60,502 nt of DNA, taken from a virus. Location: positions 1 to 60,502 of IMG/VR virus record IMGVR_UViG_3300023175_000036; one strand, written 5' to 3'. Under the pieces are notes generated by a model that worked only from the letters and a program-made list of their open reading frames with translations, was not told the origin of the DNA and did not search any database. The stretch's first letter is position 1, and each line of letters opens with the position of its first letter. This document shows positions 14,360 through 22,381 of the stretch, one piece after another. Position numbers and translations under genes: made by a program.

Positions 14360-15873
14360 TGGCTGAACACTTTTATGATGGACAAATAAGAAAGTATCTT
14401 GTACAAATGATGCGACTGCTTAGTAACTTTAGTTACAAGACAGGCGACGGCACTACTATACAAGTTCCAGTTATGTACGGGGATATGACTAGACAAGTAA
14501 GTGCTATCTTGCGTGATAATTCAGAAAATAAAATACCTAGTGCTCCTAGAATGTCTGTATATATTACAGGTTTAGATATAGACAGAGAACGTACTTCAGA
14601 TGCTAGTTATACAAATAAAAGACATATAAGAGAACGTGTAAAAGATAATAGCGGTAATTATATTGATGATCAAGGACGTCAATATACTGTAGAACGTTTA
14701 ATGCCTACACCCTACAAACTTACAATGAACTGTGATATATGGGCAACTAATACAGATATGAAGTTGCAAATAATGGAGCAGATTTTAATGTTGTTTAATC
14801 CAAGTTTTGATATACAAACCACAGACAACTATTTAGACTGGACAAGTTTAACTACAGTCATGCTAGATAGTGTTAACTTTAGCACTCGTACTATTCCAGT
14901 TGGCGTTGATAGTGAAATAGATGTTGGACAAATGACATTTAGTACACCAATTTATATTAGTCCTCCTGCTAAGGTTAAACGTCTTGGTGTTGTTACTAAT
15001 ATTGTTACTAGTATTTTTGACGGTGACGGTTATTATGACTTTGAAAAATTACTCGAAGGTACTAATCTGTTTAGTATTGGTGGATATACACAGTCGTTCG
15101 AAGACGGCGGCACACAGAACGAAGTTGTAGATACTGGTGCATTTCCAAATGACGGTGACGGTATATTAACTCCAAGAAAACAAGTTACACGAGTTAACAA
15201 ACCAGTTGTAAAAAATCCATTACAAGAAAGAATTCTTATCTTAAACGGAGATGCACAAATATTAGATAATGGATTACCTAGTAATTTTAAATGGAGCGAT
15301 TATTTTACAGAACTTACAGGAAAATATCAAGCAGGGTTAAGTATAATATACTTAAGAAAACCGGATATACAAGGGTTAGTTGCTGGTCGTATTACTATTA
15401 ATACGCTAGACGAAACTAAACTTTCTATAGATTGGGATAGAGATACACTGCCTAGTAATACTACAATACAAGGTCCTGCAAGAGATGCAAATCAATATTC
15501 AAGTGTAGACTTTATTATTGATCCGTTGCGTTATGATCCAAAATCAGATACAGGAAAAGCAGGTGTTAGATTACTACTATTAGGCGCTATAGGTGACGCT
15601 TCAAATACAGACGGAAGTTATGCTTGGAAAAATACTGATAACTCAGACTTTGTAGCAGGAGCTAATGATATTATAGAATATGACGGTGCAAATTGGCATA
15701 TTGTGTTTGATGCAAGTAAAGAGTACTTGCCATACAACAACGAAACTATTACAACAGTATATACTACAAATCTTAACACAGGAGTTCAATACTACTGGGA
15801 CGGTGATCAATGGCTATTAAGCGTAGACGGTGAATATGCCAAAGGTGACTGGACTATACGTCTAGACGGATAA
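14359..15873 (+). CDS. gp15: Tail completion/sheath terminator protein (gp15-like), enlarged
   Basis: A 504-aa protein against 272 in T4. gp15 forms the ring that caps tube and sheath and joins the tail to the neck. Residues 1-240 follow the family: MAEHFYDGQIRKYLVQMMRL, IQVPVMYGDMTRQV, PRMSVYITGLDID, MPTPYKLTMNCDIW and QIMEQILMLFNPSF, the last matching the T4 QIVEQILPYFQPHF region. The extra 260 residues include GANDIIEYDGANWHIVF and GVQYYWDGDQWLLSV, Trp-containing modules similar to those in gp14 and gp18. Its ATG overlaps the gp14 stop by one base (TAATG), so the two should be made together. Confidence 0.9.
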   Translation: MAEHFYDGQIRKYLVQMMRLLSNFSYKTGDGTTIQVPVMYGDMTRQVSAILRDNSENKIPSAPRMSVYITGLDIDRERTSDASYTNKRHIRERVKDNSGNYIDDQGRQYTVERLMPTPYKLTMNCDIWATNTDMKLQIMEQILMLFNPSFDIQTTDNYLDWTSLTTVMLDSVNFSTRTIPVGVDSEIDVGQMTFSTPIYISPPAKVKRLGVVTNIVTSIFDGDGYYDFEKLLEGTNLFSIGGYTQSFEDGGTQNEVVDTGAFPNDGDGILTPRKQVTRVNKPVVKNPLQERILILNGDAQILDNGLPSNFKWSDYFTELTGKYQAGLSIIYLRKPDIQGLVAGRITINTLDETKLSIDWDRDTLPSNTTIQGPARDANQYSSVDFIIDPLRYDPKSDTGKAGVRLLLLGAIGDASNTDGSYAWKNTDNSDFVAGANDIIEYDGANWHIVFDASKEYLPYNNETITTVYTTNLNTGVQYYWDGDQWLLSVDGEYAKGDWTIRLDG

Positions 15874-15881
15874 TTACTTGT

Positions 15882-16319
15882 ATGAACAAGATTATCTGTA
15901 GTGGTGCTCTCTTTTACGCATTAAATACCAAAAGATTTTTATTCTTACACAGAGTAAACGGTAAAACAGCCGGTACTTGGGGTCTTGTAGGTGGCGGCAC
16001 AGAAAACGGTGAAACACCATTTGAAGGTTTAAAAAGAGAAATACAAGAAGAAGTAGGTAATATTCCTAAAATTATAAAAACAATTCCTTTAGAAACATTT
16101 GTTTCTAACGATTCAAAATTTAATTTTCATACATATCTTGTAGTTATAAAAGAAGAATTTTTACCAACGCTAAATTCAGAACACAGCGGGTATGCATGGG
16201 TTGAATTTGGTTGTTGGCCAAAAACTTTACATCAAGGCTTAAGAAATACACTACAGAATAAAACCAATTTAAATAAACTTGAAACAGTATTTCAAGTAAT
16301 TAATCTATTAGAGGTTTAA
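15882..16319 (+). CDS. NUDIX hydrolase
   Basis: A 145-aa NUDIX-fold protein. The Nudix box spans residues 38-60, G(x5)E(x7)REIQEEVGN, with the metal-binding Glu residues of REIQEE intact; the final position is Asn in place of the usual hydrophobic residue. The family hydrolyses nucleoside diphosphates linked to another group. The sequence HRVNGKTAGTWGLVGGG before the box resembles GDP-mannose mannosyl hydrolase or MutT-like members, but the substrate cannot be told. It lies 8 nt after gp15 and directly before a cupin gene, so late co-transcription is likely. Pairing with a cupin sometimes seen in sugar-nucleotide metabolism hints at a carbohydrate link (inference). Confidence 0.88.
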   Translation: MNKIICSGALFYALNTKRFLFLHRVNGKTAGTWGLVGGGTENGETPFEGLKREIQEEVGNIPKIIKTIPLETFVSNDSKFNFHTYLVVIKEEFLPTLNSEHSGYAWVEFGCWPKTLHQGLRNTLQNKTNLNKLETVFQVINLLEV

Positions 16320-16688
16320 ATGAAAGACAATATAAAACAACACGACTGGGGCTATGAAATAGCTTGGGTAACAAAAGATACATACTATAGTAAAATTATT
16401 GCATTTAATAAACCTGCTAGAACAAGTATGAGCTTTCATAAATTAAGAAATAAGAGTTGGTTTATAAATGACGGACAATTTAAAATTAGATGGATTGATA
16501 CTAAAACTGGTCAAGCGTATGAAAGCGAACTTAAAGAAGGATTAACTTTCGATGTTCCTGCACTTATGCCTATAAGTATTGAGTGTATAAGTCCTACAGG
16601 AAGTTTTACCGAAGTCGGTGATGTTTCAAAAACTGATGATGCATATCATCTTTCTCCAACAGGAGTAGCAAATGATTCCACGCCTTAA
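16320..16688 (+). CDS. Cupin-fold protein (mannose-6-phosphate isomerase type II-like)
   Basis: A 122-aa single-domain cupin-like protein. HDWGYEIAWVTKDTYYSKII followed by FNKPARTSMSFHKLRNKSWF and a second half ending VPALMPISIECISPTGSFTE matches the layout of type II mannose-6-phosphate isomerase/cupin domains. The first cupin motif keeps only one clear His (SFHKLRNKSW), so metal binding and catalysis are uncertain. The ATG directly follows the NUDIX stop (TAA ATG), and GAGG in the last NUDIX codons serves as ribosome site. Its end overlaps the next gene by 17 nt. Confidence 0.75.
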   Translation: MKDNIKQHDWGYEIAWVTKDTYYSKIIAFNKPARTSMSFHKLRNKSWFINDGQFKIRWIDTKTGQAYESELKEGLTFDVPALMPISIECISPTGSFTEVGDVSKTDDAYHLSPTGVANDSTP

Positions 16689-16920
16689 GTATTCTCAAAA
16701 ATATATAAATGAATTAGAAAAATTTAAAGATGGTGTTGAAAAAATTACCAATCAAGATTCTAAAAATAAAGGACAATTACTTCTTAAGCAACTTCAAGAT
16801 AAAGTAGATCTAATAGATAGTTTACACAGTGATACAGGGTTTACTAATCTTAAGTTAACCAAAGAAGAAATTGCTAATACTGTTAAAATAAGACACCAGT
16901 TAGCACAACTAATTAAATAG
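16672..16920 (+). CDS. Small helical hypothetical protein
   Basis: An 82-aa lysine-rich protein beginning MIPRLKYSQKYINELEKFKD. It is predicted to be almost entirely helical, with an LLKQLQDKVDLIDSLHSDTG hairpin and a C-terminal IRHQLAQLIK helix. No known domain. It overlaps the cupin gene end by 17 nt in another frame and is the last gene of the plus-strand unit. Its stop overlaps the convergent fibre gene by 8 nt. A 6-bp dyad at 16906-16923 might weakly terminate either strand, but there is no good U-run. Confidence 0.7.
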   Translation: MIPRLKYSQKYINELEKFKDGVEKITNQDSKNKGQLLLKQLQDKVDLIDSLHSDTGFTNLKLTKEEIANTVKIRHQLAQLIK

Positions 16921-18580
16921 TTGAGAATCTTTTAACTTGAATAGATCCTACCATTGCAGGGTGTGCTGTACACTGATATCGATACCCTCCGGAAATGTTT
17001 TCTGGAATTCTCCAATATAACGTTCCGTCTGACCAACCTTGAGCTTGTGATCCAGTCAATACTCTGCCTTCATTTGATACATGAAACACTCCGGTATTGT
17101 ACTGATTGCCTAATGGATCTTGTATTTCAAACGGGTGTCCTGTTGCGTTAGTTAAGTCAAATGATACTGTTGTTCCTGACAATACATAGATTGTTGGGTT
17201 ATTTGCAGAATAGTGTGGTTGGAAAGTATATGCTGTGATGCCAACACTACCTACTTTAAATTGTACCAATGTAGGTTCTACAATGTTGTTGATTGTGAAG
17301 AATCCTGTATCGCCTCTAATAATATTAGGAAATGCATTTTCCCATTCAGTACCATTCCAATATAAAACAGAACCCTTTGCATCTAATGGCGCATTTTGTG
17401 CCCAAGTAAATGCAACATCTGATAAATCTTCAATTGAAGTAGGTACAACAGGAGGTGTATAACTAAACACACCTGATGTATTATTATATGTTAGTGTTCC
17501 ACTGCCGCTTGCTGTATTCTGTGTAACGCTTAAATCAGTTAATGAAATACCTCCGCCGCCGCTTGCTACTGATGCAGGCTCCCAAACACTGTTAGTTGAA
17601 TTCCATGAAAGTACTTCACCGTTGTTAGGAGCCGATGTTGTTGTGTCAACATCGCTTAATGCATCTATGCTAATAGAGTTTAGATCTGTTGCACTAACGC
17701 TGGTAAGATAAGAACCTAAATCACTTATTTGACTTTCTGTAATACTTAATGCACTTTGGTGTTGTGTTACTGAACTTTGTGTAATGTTTGCATTAGGTAC
17801 ATCTGCCCATGTAACTGCTGCTGTTAAATCGTTTGTTTCTGTATAACTTGTTAAGTAACTTGACAAATCAGGTGGTGTATAACGGAACACACCTGTTGTA
17901 TTATCATAACTAATTGCACCGTCACCGCTTGCTGTTAGTTCGTTACCTACACTAAAATCTGCTAGTGTTGCAACTGTAGGAGTATTAGTAAAGTTATTGT
18001 AGTCTAGATAATATGTACTGTCAAATCCGTCTAATGTATCAGCGTCTAATCCACTACCGCCAGATGTTACGTCAAATCCTGGTGCCCAATGATTACCGTC
18101 CCATTTAAGAACTTGTCCAACTGCCGGTGCAGATGATGTTGTATCAACATCACTTAAAAAATCAATACTAAATGATACTAAATCTATATGTAGGTCATTG
18201 CTGTCTGTAGTGAGTTCTGTAGCAATGTTTGTTCTACCCAAAACATTTAAAGTATCTGAACCACTTGCTGCATATTGTCCATCGTCTGTAACAACAGTAC
18301 TAAAAGCATTAGTAACACCACCTGTTACATTTGCATTAATAGTTAGCGTATCACCGGTGATTGCTGTTGTAACATTTGAGCCGCCAGCAACAGTTAATGT
18401 GTCGTTGTTTATATCTGCTGTTGTGCTTCCGGTATCTGCTGCTATTGTATTAAATGTGTTAACATTTACCGATACTTGTGCTGGAACAACATTCCATACA
18501 GTGCCATCAAACTCCCAGGTGGTTCCGCCCGATGTATATTGGTCTCCTATCGAAGGACTATCTGGAAAATTTAAAGCCAT
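16913..18580 (-). CDS. Fibre-like structural protein with C-terminal amicyanin-like cupredoxin domain
   Basis: A 555-aa protein. It starts with MALNFPDSPSIGDQYTSGGT, a marine phage fibre leader with a TWEFDGTVW motif. It continues with Ser/Thr/Asp-rich repeats shared with the 444-aa fibre (TDLSVTQN, YNNFTNTPT, GEVLSWN). From about residue 445 to the end is a cupredoxin-like beta domain (VLSGTTVSFDLTNATGHPFE ... GGYRYQCTAHPAMVGSIQV). All four type-1 copper ligands are present: His482, Cys537, His540 and Met543, with the C-x2-H-x2-M spacing of amicyanin. Copper binding is inferred. The gene follows the protease by 25 nt with a CATAAATAT box and GAGGAT ribosome site. Confidence 0.85.
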   Translation of the reverse strand: MALNFPDSPSIGDQYTSGGTTWEFDGTVWNVVPAQVSVNVNTFNTIAADTGSTTADINNDTLTVAGGSNVTTAITGDTLTINANVTGGVTNAFSTVVTDDGQYAASGSDTLNVLGRTNIATELTTDSNDLHIDLVSFSIDFLSDVDTTSSAPAVGQVLKWDGNHWAPGFDVTSGGSGLDADTLDGFDSTYYLDYNNFTNTPTVATLADFSVGNELTASGDGAISYDNTTGVFRYTPPDLSSYLTSYTETNDLTAAVTWADVPNANITQSSVTQHQSALSITESQISDLGSYLTSVSATDLNSISIDALSDVDTTTSAPNNGEVLSWNSTNSVWEPASVASGGGGISLTDLSVTQNTASGSGTLTYNNTSGVFSYTPPVVPTSIEDLSDVAFTWAQNAPLDAKGSVLYWNGTEWENAFPNIIRGDTGFFTINNIVEPTLVQFKVGSVGITAYTFQPHYSANNPTIYVLSGTTVSFDLTNATGHPFEIQDPLGNQYNTGVFHVSNEGRVLTGSQAQGWSDGTLYWRIPENISGGYRYQCTAHPAMVGSIQVKRFSTI

Positions 18581-18601
18581 GTTGTTTTTATCCTCTTTAT
18601 C

Positions 18602-18610
18602 ATATTTATG
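18602..18610 (-). promoter_or_regulatory. Late promoter box CATAAATAT overlapping protease stop
   Basis: The minus strand reads GCATAAATATG. The TAA stop of the S8 protease is inside the box. A GAGGAT ribosome site and the fibre ATG lie about 22 nt downstream. Confidence 0.5.
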
Positions 18611-20429
18611 CTATAATGTCTAGTGGTTCGTTTACCAAGAAACCAAAAGAGTTATTTACGTCTAATTCTAAAACTGTTCCTGTATTAGCACTAACATTTG
18701 ACACTGTTGTACTTGCACCAGAATTTCTACCTTGAATATTAAATGGTGTTGCAGGATTAGAGGCAAATACAGCAGTTACTTGTATAGCAATACCTGATAC
18801 AATACTGCTTACTGTTACGTTTGTTCCATTATCATCTAACCAAGCACTTGTACTAAGAACTATTCCCCTGTCATTAACAGTGGGAACAATTCCTGTATAA
18901 CTCATAGATCCAACAGTGTTATAAGGATTAGTTACTCCATATCTACTATAAATTATACGTTGTGTTGACCCCATTAAACTTCTAAAGTCGTTGTAATCAT
19001 TTGTTAATCCTGTTGTTGCTACTACACTTTTTGCATCATTTAAAAGTTTATTTTTTAAATAAGCAGGAGATACTCTTGGATTAGCTTGTAAATGTAATGC
19101 TAGTAAACCGGCTACTTGAGGAGCAGCCATACTTGTCCCCCCAATACTCATTATTTTATAATTTGAATTACCTGGATAATCAAACGTAGTATAACCAGAT
19201 GCTTCATTGCTTGATGTACTCATTATACTTTCACCAGGTGCCCATATATTAACCGCAGGACCTTTTTTACTACTTGTTCTTGGTTGATCTAAACTACTTC
19301 CATTTACAGTGCTATCAATGTTACCTACAAAAAATGCATTATCACTATACGGACTACCTGGGCGATGATATAATCTAGAACTTCCGTCAAAATTAGCAAA
19401 ATTATTATAATCTGTTCCGGTTGCTAAATCAGCTTTATAGTAATCATTTCCTGCTGCAATAGTAATATGAATTCCTGCATCTATCATATCTTCAACTTCT
19501 GCATTTGAAAAAGCATTTTGTGCTGGAAAAATTCTAGTACCGCCCAATGGAAGCATTATTCCATAATTTAATAAAAGGTCAGCATCTGATTGACCGCTGT
19601 ATGTCCACGGAGTACCTTGATATGTTCCTCCTGTTGGAGCTGATGTAGAAGTATTTAAATACCCCCAACTCATGTTAACAACAGTAGGACGTCCACTTAC
19701 TTTATTTAAATGCCACAAACGTATAGCATCAAATGCATCAGCAATTGGAATGCCAGTACCGTCAGTGCCTGTTGGTGTTTCTAATCCTTGCAATTTCATT
19801 GAATATATAGCAGCACCTTTTGCCCATCCATAAGTTTTACCTGCTGCTATACCTGCACAATGAGTTCCATGTCCGTCTCTGTCTCTGTAAAAATCTACAC
19901 TTTGAGTTCCGGTTAATCCACTTAATCCATACCAATCAATTTGTACAAGTCTTGTAGTTCCTTCTGAACTTTCCCATTCTGGATGTCCTGGCTGTATACC
20001 GCTATCCATAATAACAATATCAACGCCTGACCCGTCTAATACATAATCATAATTTCCTGCTACTGTTCTACTAGAACCGTATACATTTGTTGTTTCTATA
20101 CTACGTCTTAAACCCCAATTAACATCATTAACACTACTAAACCCTCTATAAAAGGTTCCTTCTTGATATGATCTAAACCCAATTTCAATGTCGTCTCTTT
20201 GATCTGGCGGTAATTCAACTGCTTCAATCCTAGGATCGTTTTCTAATTCTCTTGCTTCTTCATCTGTAAGATACCAATGAGTTATGCGGTTTGATCCTAA
20301 TCTCGGATTTGCTATTTCTACTGTTCTATTTGGTATTGATTCAACACCGTATGTTGCAGACATTTCTGCATCAAGTTCAGCTAGGTTTACACCACGTTTA
20401 ACAATGACAGCATATTCTTTTTCAACCAT
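18606..20429 (-). CDS. Subtilisin-like serine protease (peptidase S8)
   Basis: A 607-aa protein. Residues 5-75 resemble an I9-type propeptide (YAVIVKRGVNLAELD ... LTDEEARELENDPRIEAVEL). The S8 catalytic domain spans about 100-470. Its triad is Asp142 in VIMDSGIQPGHPEW, His187 in DGHGTHCAGIAAG and Ser433 in GGTSMAAPQVAG, with the oxyanion-hole Asn328 in AAGND. All motifs are canonical, so an active endoprotease is likely. There is no signal peptide. About 90 C-terminal residues form a separate Ser/Thr/Val-rich beta domain, perhaps for virion attachment. The gene lies 2 nt after a fibre gene and before the cupredoxin fibre, so a virion-bound protease attacking surface layers, or one maturing fibres, is plausible (inference). 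Confidence 0.92.
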   Translation of the reverse strand: MVEKEYAVIVKRGVNLAELDAEMSATYGVESIPNRTVEIANPRLGSNRITHWYLTDEEARELENDPRIEAVELPPDQRDDIEIGFRSYQEGTFYRGFSSVNDVNWGLRRSIETTNVYGSSRTVAGNYDYVLDGSGVDIVIMDSGIQPGHPEWESSEGTTRLVQIDWYGLSGLTGTQSVDFYRDRDGHGTHCAGIAAGKTYGWAKGAAIYSMKLQGLETPTGTDGTGIPIADAFDAIRLWHLNKVSGRPTVVNMSWGYLNTSTSAPTGGTYQGTPWTYSGQSDADLLLNYGIMLPLGGTRIFPAQNAFSNAEVEDMIDAGIHITIAAGNDYYKADLATGTDYNNFANFDGSSRLYHRPGSPYSDNAFFVGNIDSTVNGSSLDQPRTSSKKGPAVNIWAPGESIMSTSSNEASGYTTFDYPGNSNYKIMSIGGTSMAAPQVAGLLALHLQANPRVSPAYLKNKLLNDAKSVVATTGLTNDYNDFRSLMGSTQRIIYSRYGVTNPYNTVGSMSYTGIVPTVNDRGIVLSTSAWLDDNGTNVTVSSIVSGIAIQVTAVFASNPATPFNIQGRNSGASTTVSNVSANTGTVLELDVNNSFGFLVNEPLDIIA

Positions 20430-20431
20430 AC

Positions 20432-21766
20432 TTAAAACTCGTATATCAATATTATTACATCGCCTACATCTACTGAAGCGCCGTCGCCTTCTCTATAAAG
20501 TATCATATCAAAGCTAGATGTACCTCTTGTAATTGGAATATAAACTCCTGTAGCATTTGTATAATCATTAATAGTTGCTACTACTTGATAATCGCTTACT
20601 GATGCATATGCTGAACTAAAACTAACAGTATAGTCACCTGACGCATTTTGTGTTACACCACTGATTCCTGAACTTCCTGTCCAGGTAGGGGATGCACCTA
20701 GTGTTACATATCCTCCATGAACCGGAGTAGGAACACCGTTAATTGTAACACCGTCTGGTGCTGTTATACTAAATGAACTTGTGCTATCAATTTGGGGTGT
20801 GCCAGCATTTGATGTTTCTAACGTATCAACAGTTAATGTGTTATTAATTGTAACAGCATCATTTGTAGTTGCACCTCTTGCAGTAATATTTGCTAGGGTT
20901 GATGTTTCTGTATAACTTGTTAGATAGCCGCTTAAATCTGGTGGAGCATAACTAAACACTCCAGTTGTATTATTGTAAGCTAAAGATCCGCCGCCATTAG
21001 CGGCATTCTGTGTTACACTTAAATCAGTAAGTGCTATTCCGCCGCCGCCACCTGTTGCTTGTAAATCAGCAGCAGGCGCCCAACTAGTTCCATTCCATTT
21101 TAAAACCTCGCCACTACTTGGTGCAGTTGCACTAACATCTGTTAAGTCTGACAGTGTAGTAGGTACAGTTGGTATAGTTGGTGTGTTTGTAAAATTATTA
21201 TAGTTTAGATAGTAGGCAGAACCTTGTCCATTGAGTGTACTAGCATCTGACGAACTACTACTTCCACCACCACCAGTTGTTGCAGGTTCGATCCATTGAC
21301 TACTAGTTCCATCGTTAACATAAATGTATAATTTACCAGTTTCTGTATTAAGCCATAAATTACCTGAGCTTGGATCACTCGGCACAGTGTCTGATACGTC
21401 TACTGTTGCGCCGCCACCGCTAAGATCTACGTCTTCAGGCATAAAGTGTTCGTGTTCCGCACTCCATACTAGTATTTGACCTGGAGTAGGCGGAGTCAAG
21501 TACATTACATCGCTGAATGCACTGATACTAATTCCACTTAAATCTGTATTTTTTACAAATGCACTAGTATCAACGTTGTTTAAGTCTGCTCGTGCTAATT
21601 CAAATCCAGCGACATCTTCAGATCTTCCGCTATAAACTCTTAGTGAATTTGAATCTCTAGAAAAGAATACTTCACCACTAGAACCAACGTTTCTGTCAAG
21701 AAAGTCTGTTGCTCTAGGAATTATTCGTATTCTGTCAACAATAGGTGCTGTACTCGATCCTGCCAC
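20432..21766 (-). CDS. Tail-fibre-like protein
   Basis: A 444-aa protein. The N-terminal 115 residues (VDRIRIIPRATDFLDRNVG, FFSRDSNSLRVYSG) are a probable attachment domain. The middle contains a GNLWLNTETGKLYIY ... WIEP module, then repeats shared with the 555-aa fibre (LNYNNFTNTPTIPT, GEVLKWNGTSWAPA, LTDLSVTQNAANGGG). The C-terminal 100 residues (WTGSSGISGVTQNASGDYTV, ending GDVIILIYEF) look like a compact fibre-tip domain. A clear AATAAATAC box and TAGGAGAT ribosome site start the unit that also reads the S8 protease and the cupredoxin fibre. Confidence 0.8.
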   Translation of the reverse strand: MAGSSTAPIVDRIRIIPRATDFLDRNVGSSGEVFFSRDSNSLRVYSGRSEDVAGFELARADLNNVDTSAFVKNTDLSGISISAFSDVMYLTPPTPGQILVWSAEHEHFMPEDVDLSGGGATVDVSDTVPSDPSSGNLWLNTETGKLYIYVNDGTSSQWIEPATTGGGGSSSSSDASTLNGQGSAYYLNYNNFTNTPTIPTVPTTLSDLTDVSATAPSSGEVLKWNGTSWAPAADLQATGGGGGIALTDLSVTQNAANGGGSLAYNNTTGVFSYAPPDLSGYLTSYTETSTLANITARGATTNDAVTINNTLTVDTLETSNAGTPQIDSTSSFSITAPDGVTINGVPTPVHGGYVTLGASPTWTGSSGISGVTQNASGDYTVSFSSAYASVSDYQVVATINDYTNATGVYIPITRGTSSFDMILYREGDGASVDVGDVIILIYEF

Positions 21767-21788
21767 ATTAATCTCCTAAATCTATACT

Positions 21789-21797
21789 GTATTTATT
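21789..21797 (-). promoter_or_regulatory. Late promoter box AATAAATAC
   Basis: The minus strand reads TCTAAATAAATACAGTATAG followed by TTAGGAGAT and the ATG at 21766. It is the likely start of the fibre, protease, cupredoxin-fibre unit. Confidence 0.6.
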
Positions 21798-21802
21798 TAG
21801 AA

Positions 21803-22381
21803 TCAGTAGCGTCCAACACCTAGTATATAAACTCCATTCCACCAACCGTTTTCGTTTTCAACTAATTCTTCAAGAATAATACGTTCAAAATGTATATGTA
21901 ACCCACTTTCTTCTAATGCTTGTTTGGCGCCTTCTACAGTGCCATCAAAATTTGCATCGTCAACTATTACTATTGCCTGATTAGAAAGTGCAGGAGCATA
22001 ATGTTTGATTGCAGCTTTGGTTTCATTTTTGCCGTGAGGACCATCATAAAAGAAAACATCAATAGGTTTAAAATCTGAAATGTCAACTTGATATAAATCA
22101 CCATCGTAAATTTTAATATCGTTATCACCTTGATGTGCTTGTATGTTTTTAAGAAAATCTTCTTTACTGTTTGGTGGTAATCTTGGATGATCCTCTCTAA
22201 CAGGTTGAACGTTTTCTTCCCAATTATCAACAAAATATGCAGTTAACTTATTACCATCGATAGCAGGAACAGCAGTTGCTCCTAGATAACATCCTACTTC
22301 TAGATATGTTTCGGCGCAACTACAAACATTGTGTAGGAAAGATTGTATTTTATGAGATGTTAGTCCGTGTATGCGCCACAT
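21803..22381 (-). CDS. Class I SAM-dependent methyltransferase-like protein
   Basis: A 192-aa protein with the Rossmann methyltransferase layout: motif I YLEVGCYLGATAVPAI (residues about 27-42), an acidic strand end AYFVDNWEEN, IDVFFYDGPHGKNETKAAI (a motif-II-like region typical of the Methyltransf_24/cephalosporin-hydroxylase-like group), and VIVDDANFDGTVEGAKQAL. The FYDGPHG motif is characteristic of enzymes that act on sugars or small molecules, but the substrate is unknown. Its ATG lies 22 nt inside the end of the U32-like gene, so the two are probably translated together and may modify the same target. A late promoter unit from about 24.3 kb reads it. Confidence 0.82.
   Translation of the reverse strand: MWRIHGLTSHKIQSFLHNVCSCAETYLEVGCYLGATAVPAIDGNKLTAYFVDNWEENVQPVREDHPRLPPNSKEDFLKNIQAHQGDNDIKIYDGDLYQVDISDFKPIDVFFYDGPHGKNETKAAIKHYAPALSNQAIVIVDDANFDGTVEGAKQALEESGLHIHFERIILEELVENENGWWNGVYILGVGRY

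Noticed and set aside
16906-16923. Bidirectional terminator between the convergent 82-aa and cupredoxin-fibre genes
   Set aside because: CAACTA/TAGTTG is only a 6-bp AT-rich stem without a U-run and lies within both coding ends.
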